Below are positions 63,764 through 64,000 of a DNA stretch of 64,000 nucleotides, piece after piece. Position 1 is the first letter of the stretch, and each line of letters starts with the position of its first letter. The notes below the pieces were generated by a model. It was not told the DNA's origin. It searched no databases and saw nothing but the letters and a program-made list of their open reading frames with translations. Position numbers and translations under genes: made by a program. Location: positions 186,001 to 250,000 of the forward strand of contig CALNXQ010000008.1 in assembly GCA_942490535.1 (NCBI GenBank), given 5' to 3'. Source of the stretch: JAEINY01 sp942490535. Its GTDB lineage: Bacteria > Bacteroidota > Bacteroidia > Bacteroidales > Marinilabiliaceae.

Positions 63764-64000
63764 TTACCGTTTCAATAAAAGTTCCTTGATCTCTGCCAAC
63801 TCACTTTTCACCTCCCTAACTTCCGCCTTCACCTCCAACACCTCCTCATCCTTCACTCTCAACTTCTCCTCCTGTTCGATGGTATACAACGTTAACTCCT
63901 CCACCTTCTGCAACAACAGCTTATTCATCTCCGCCAGGTTCACCCCATTTTCTTCCATGGCAGCAGCGCTGGGGATATCGGGCAAGTGTTTGTTGGTTTG
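63764..64000 (-). CDS. Fibre-like secreted protein, paralogue 5 (cut by window end)
   Basis: Only the last 78 codons are in the window; the frame runs open off the right edge. It has the constant C-terminus (NKHLPDIPSAAAM, VNLAEMNKLLLQKVEELTLY), then a coiled coil (LRVKDEEVLEVKAEVREVKS) ending LAEIKELLLKR, similar in position but not sequence to the other tails. Confidence 0.8.
   Translation of the reverse strand, partial: QTNKHLPDIPSAAAMEENGVNLAEMNKLLLQKVEELTLYTIEQEEKLRVKDEEVLEVKAEVREVKSELAEIKELLLKR

Overview
The window looks like a chromosomal segment of a Bacteroidota bacterium. The signs are type IX secretion (T9SS) cargo with both sorting-domain types, several PorP/SprF proteins, TAnnTTTG-type promoter boxes instead of sigma70 boxes, few Shine-Dalgarno sites, a Bacteroidota-type tyrosine integrase, and a fucI-fucK-fucP locus. 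A marine or gut-associated Marinilabiliales/Bacteroidales-like organism fits, but the genus cannot be fixed from sequence alone.

Layout. 0-12 kb is mostly housekeeping: a partial RluA-type pseudouridine synthase, a flavodoxin/ferredoxin protein, a TPR membrane protein, an ExbD, a large SNF2 helicase, a WD40 protein and an AEC transporter. A 21-bp-period repeat array lies near 9.1 kb. 12.8-16.5 kb holds cell-envelope genes: a polysaccharide deacetylase, a conserved exported protein and an EptA-like phosphoethanolamine transferase. 16.7-23.5 kb is an L-fucose (possibly also rhamnose) catabolic operon (aldolase, isomerase, kinase, permease) with a divergent AraC regulator and a terminator. 23.5-32.7 kb is a four-gene T9SS surface-protein operon in which two type-B cargo proteins alternate with two PorP/SprF proteins; the larger cargo has about 2019 residues. 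33-43 kb is housekeeping again: two FKBP isomerases, MnmD, a MATE pump, DinB, DUF493, a RimB-RimK fusion, an NTF2-like protein and a TPR lipoprotein.

From 43.4 kb the window becomes accessory. Four tRNA genes (Trp-Ser-Trp-Ser, with the two Trp copies identical) precede a tyrosine integrase, and a decayed second integrase 3' end follows. Then comes a compact three-gene module (sce7726-like PD-(D/E)XK protein, sce7725-like protein, HEPN/RES-domain protein) lying between two diverged copies of a roughly 100-bp repeat. It is a good candidate for a little-studied defence or toxin module.

The last 13.6 kb, all on the minus strand, appears to be a polymorphic toxin locus. Five paralogous fibre-like secreted proteins (the last cut by the window end) have a nearly constant C-terminus and variable N-termini. 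They are followed by a small T9SS-sorted protein, a 2168-residue SpvB/FG-GAP/YD-repeat Rhs protein ending in a putative HExxH metallopeptidase domain, and an overlapping small gene in the position of a cognate immunity gene. Four copies of a 127-bp MITE-like element with inverted ends lie between the fibre genes.
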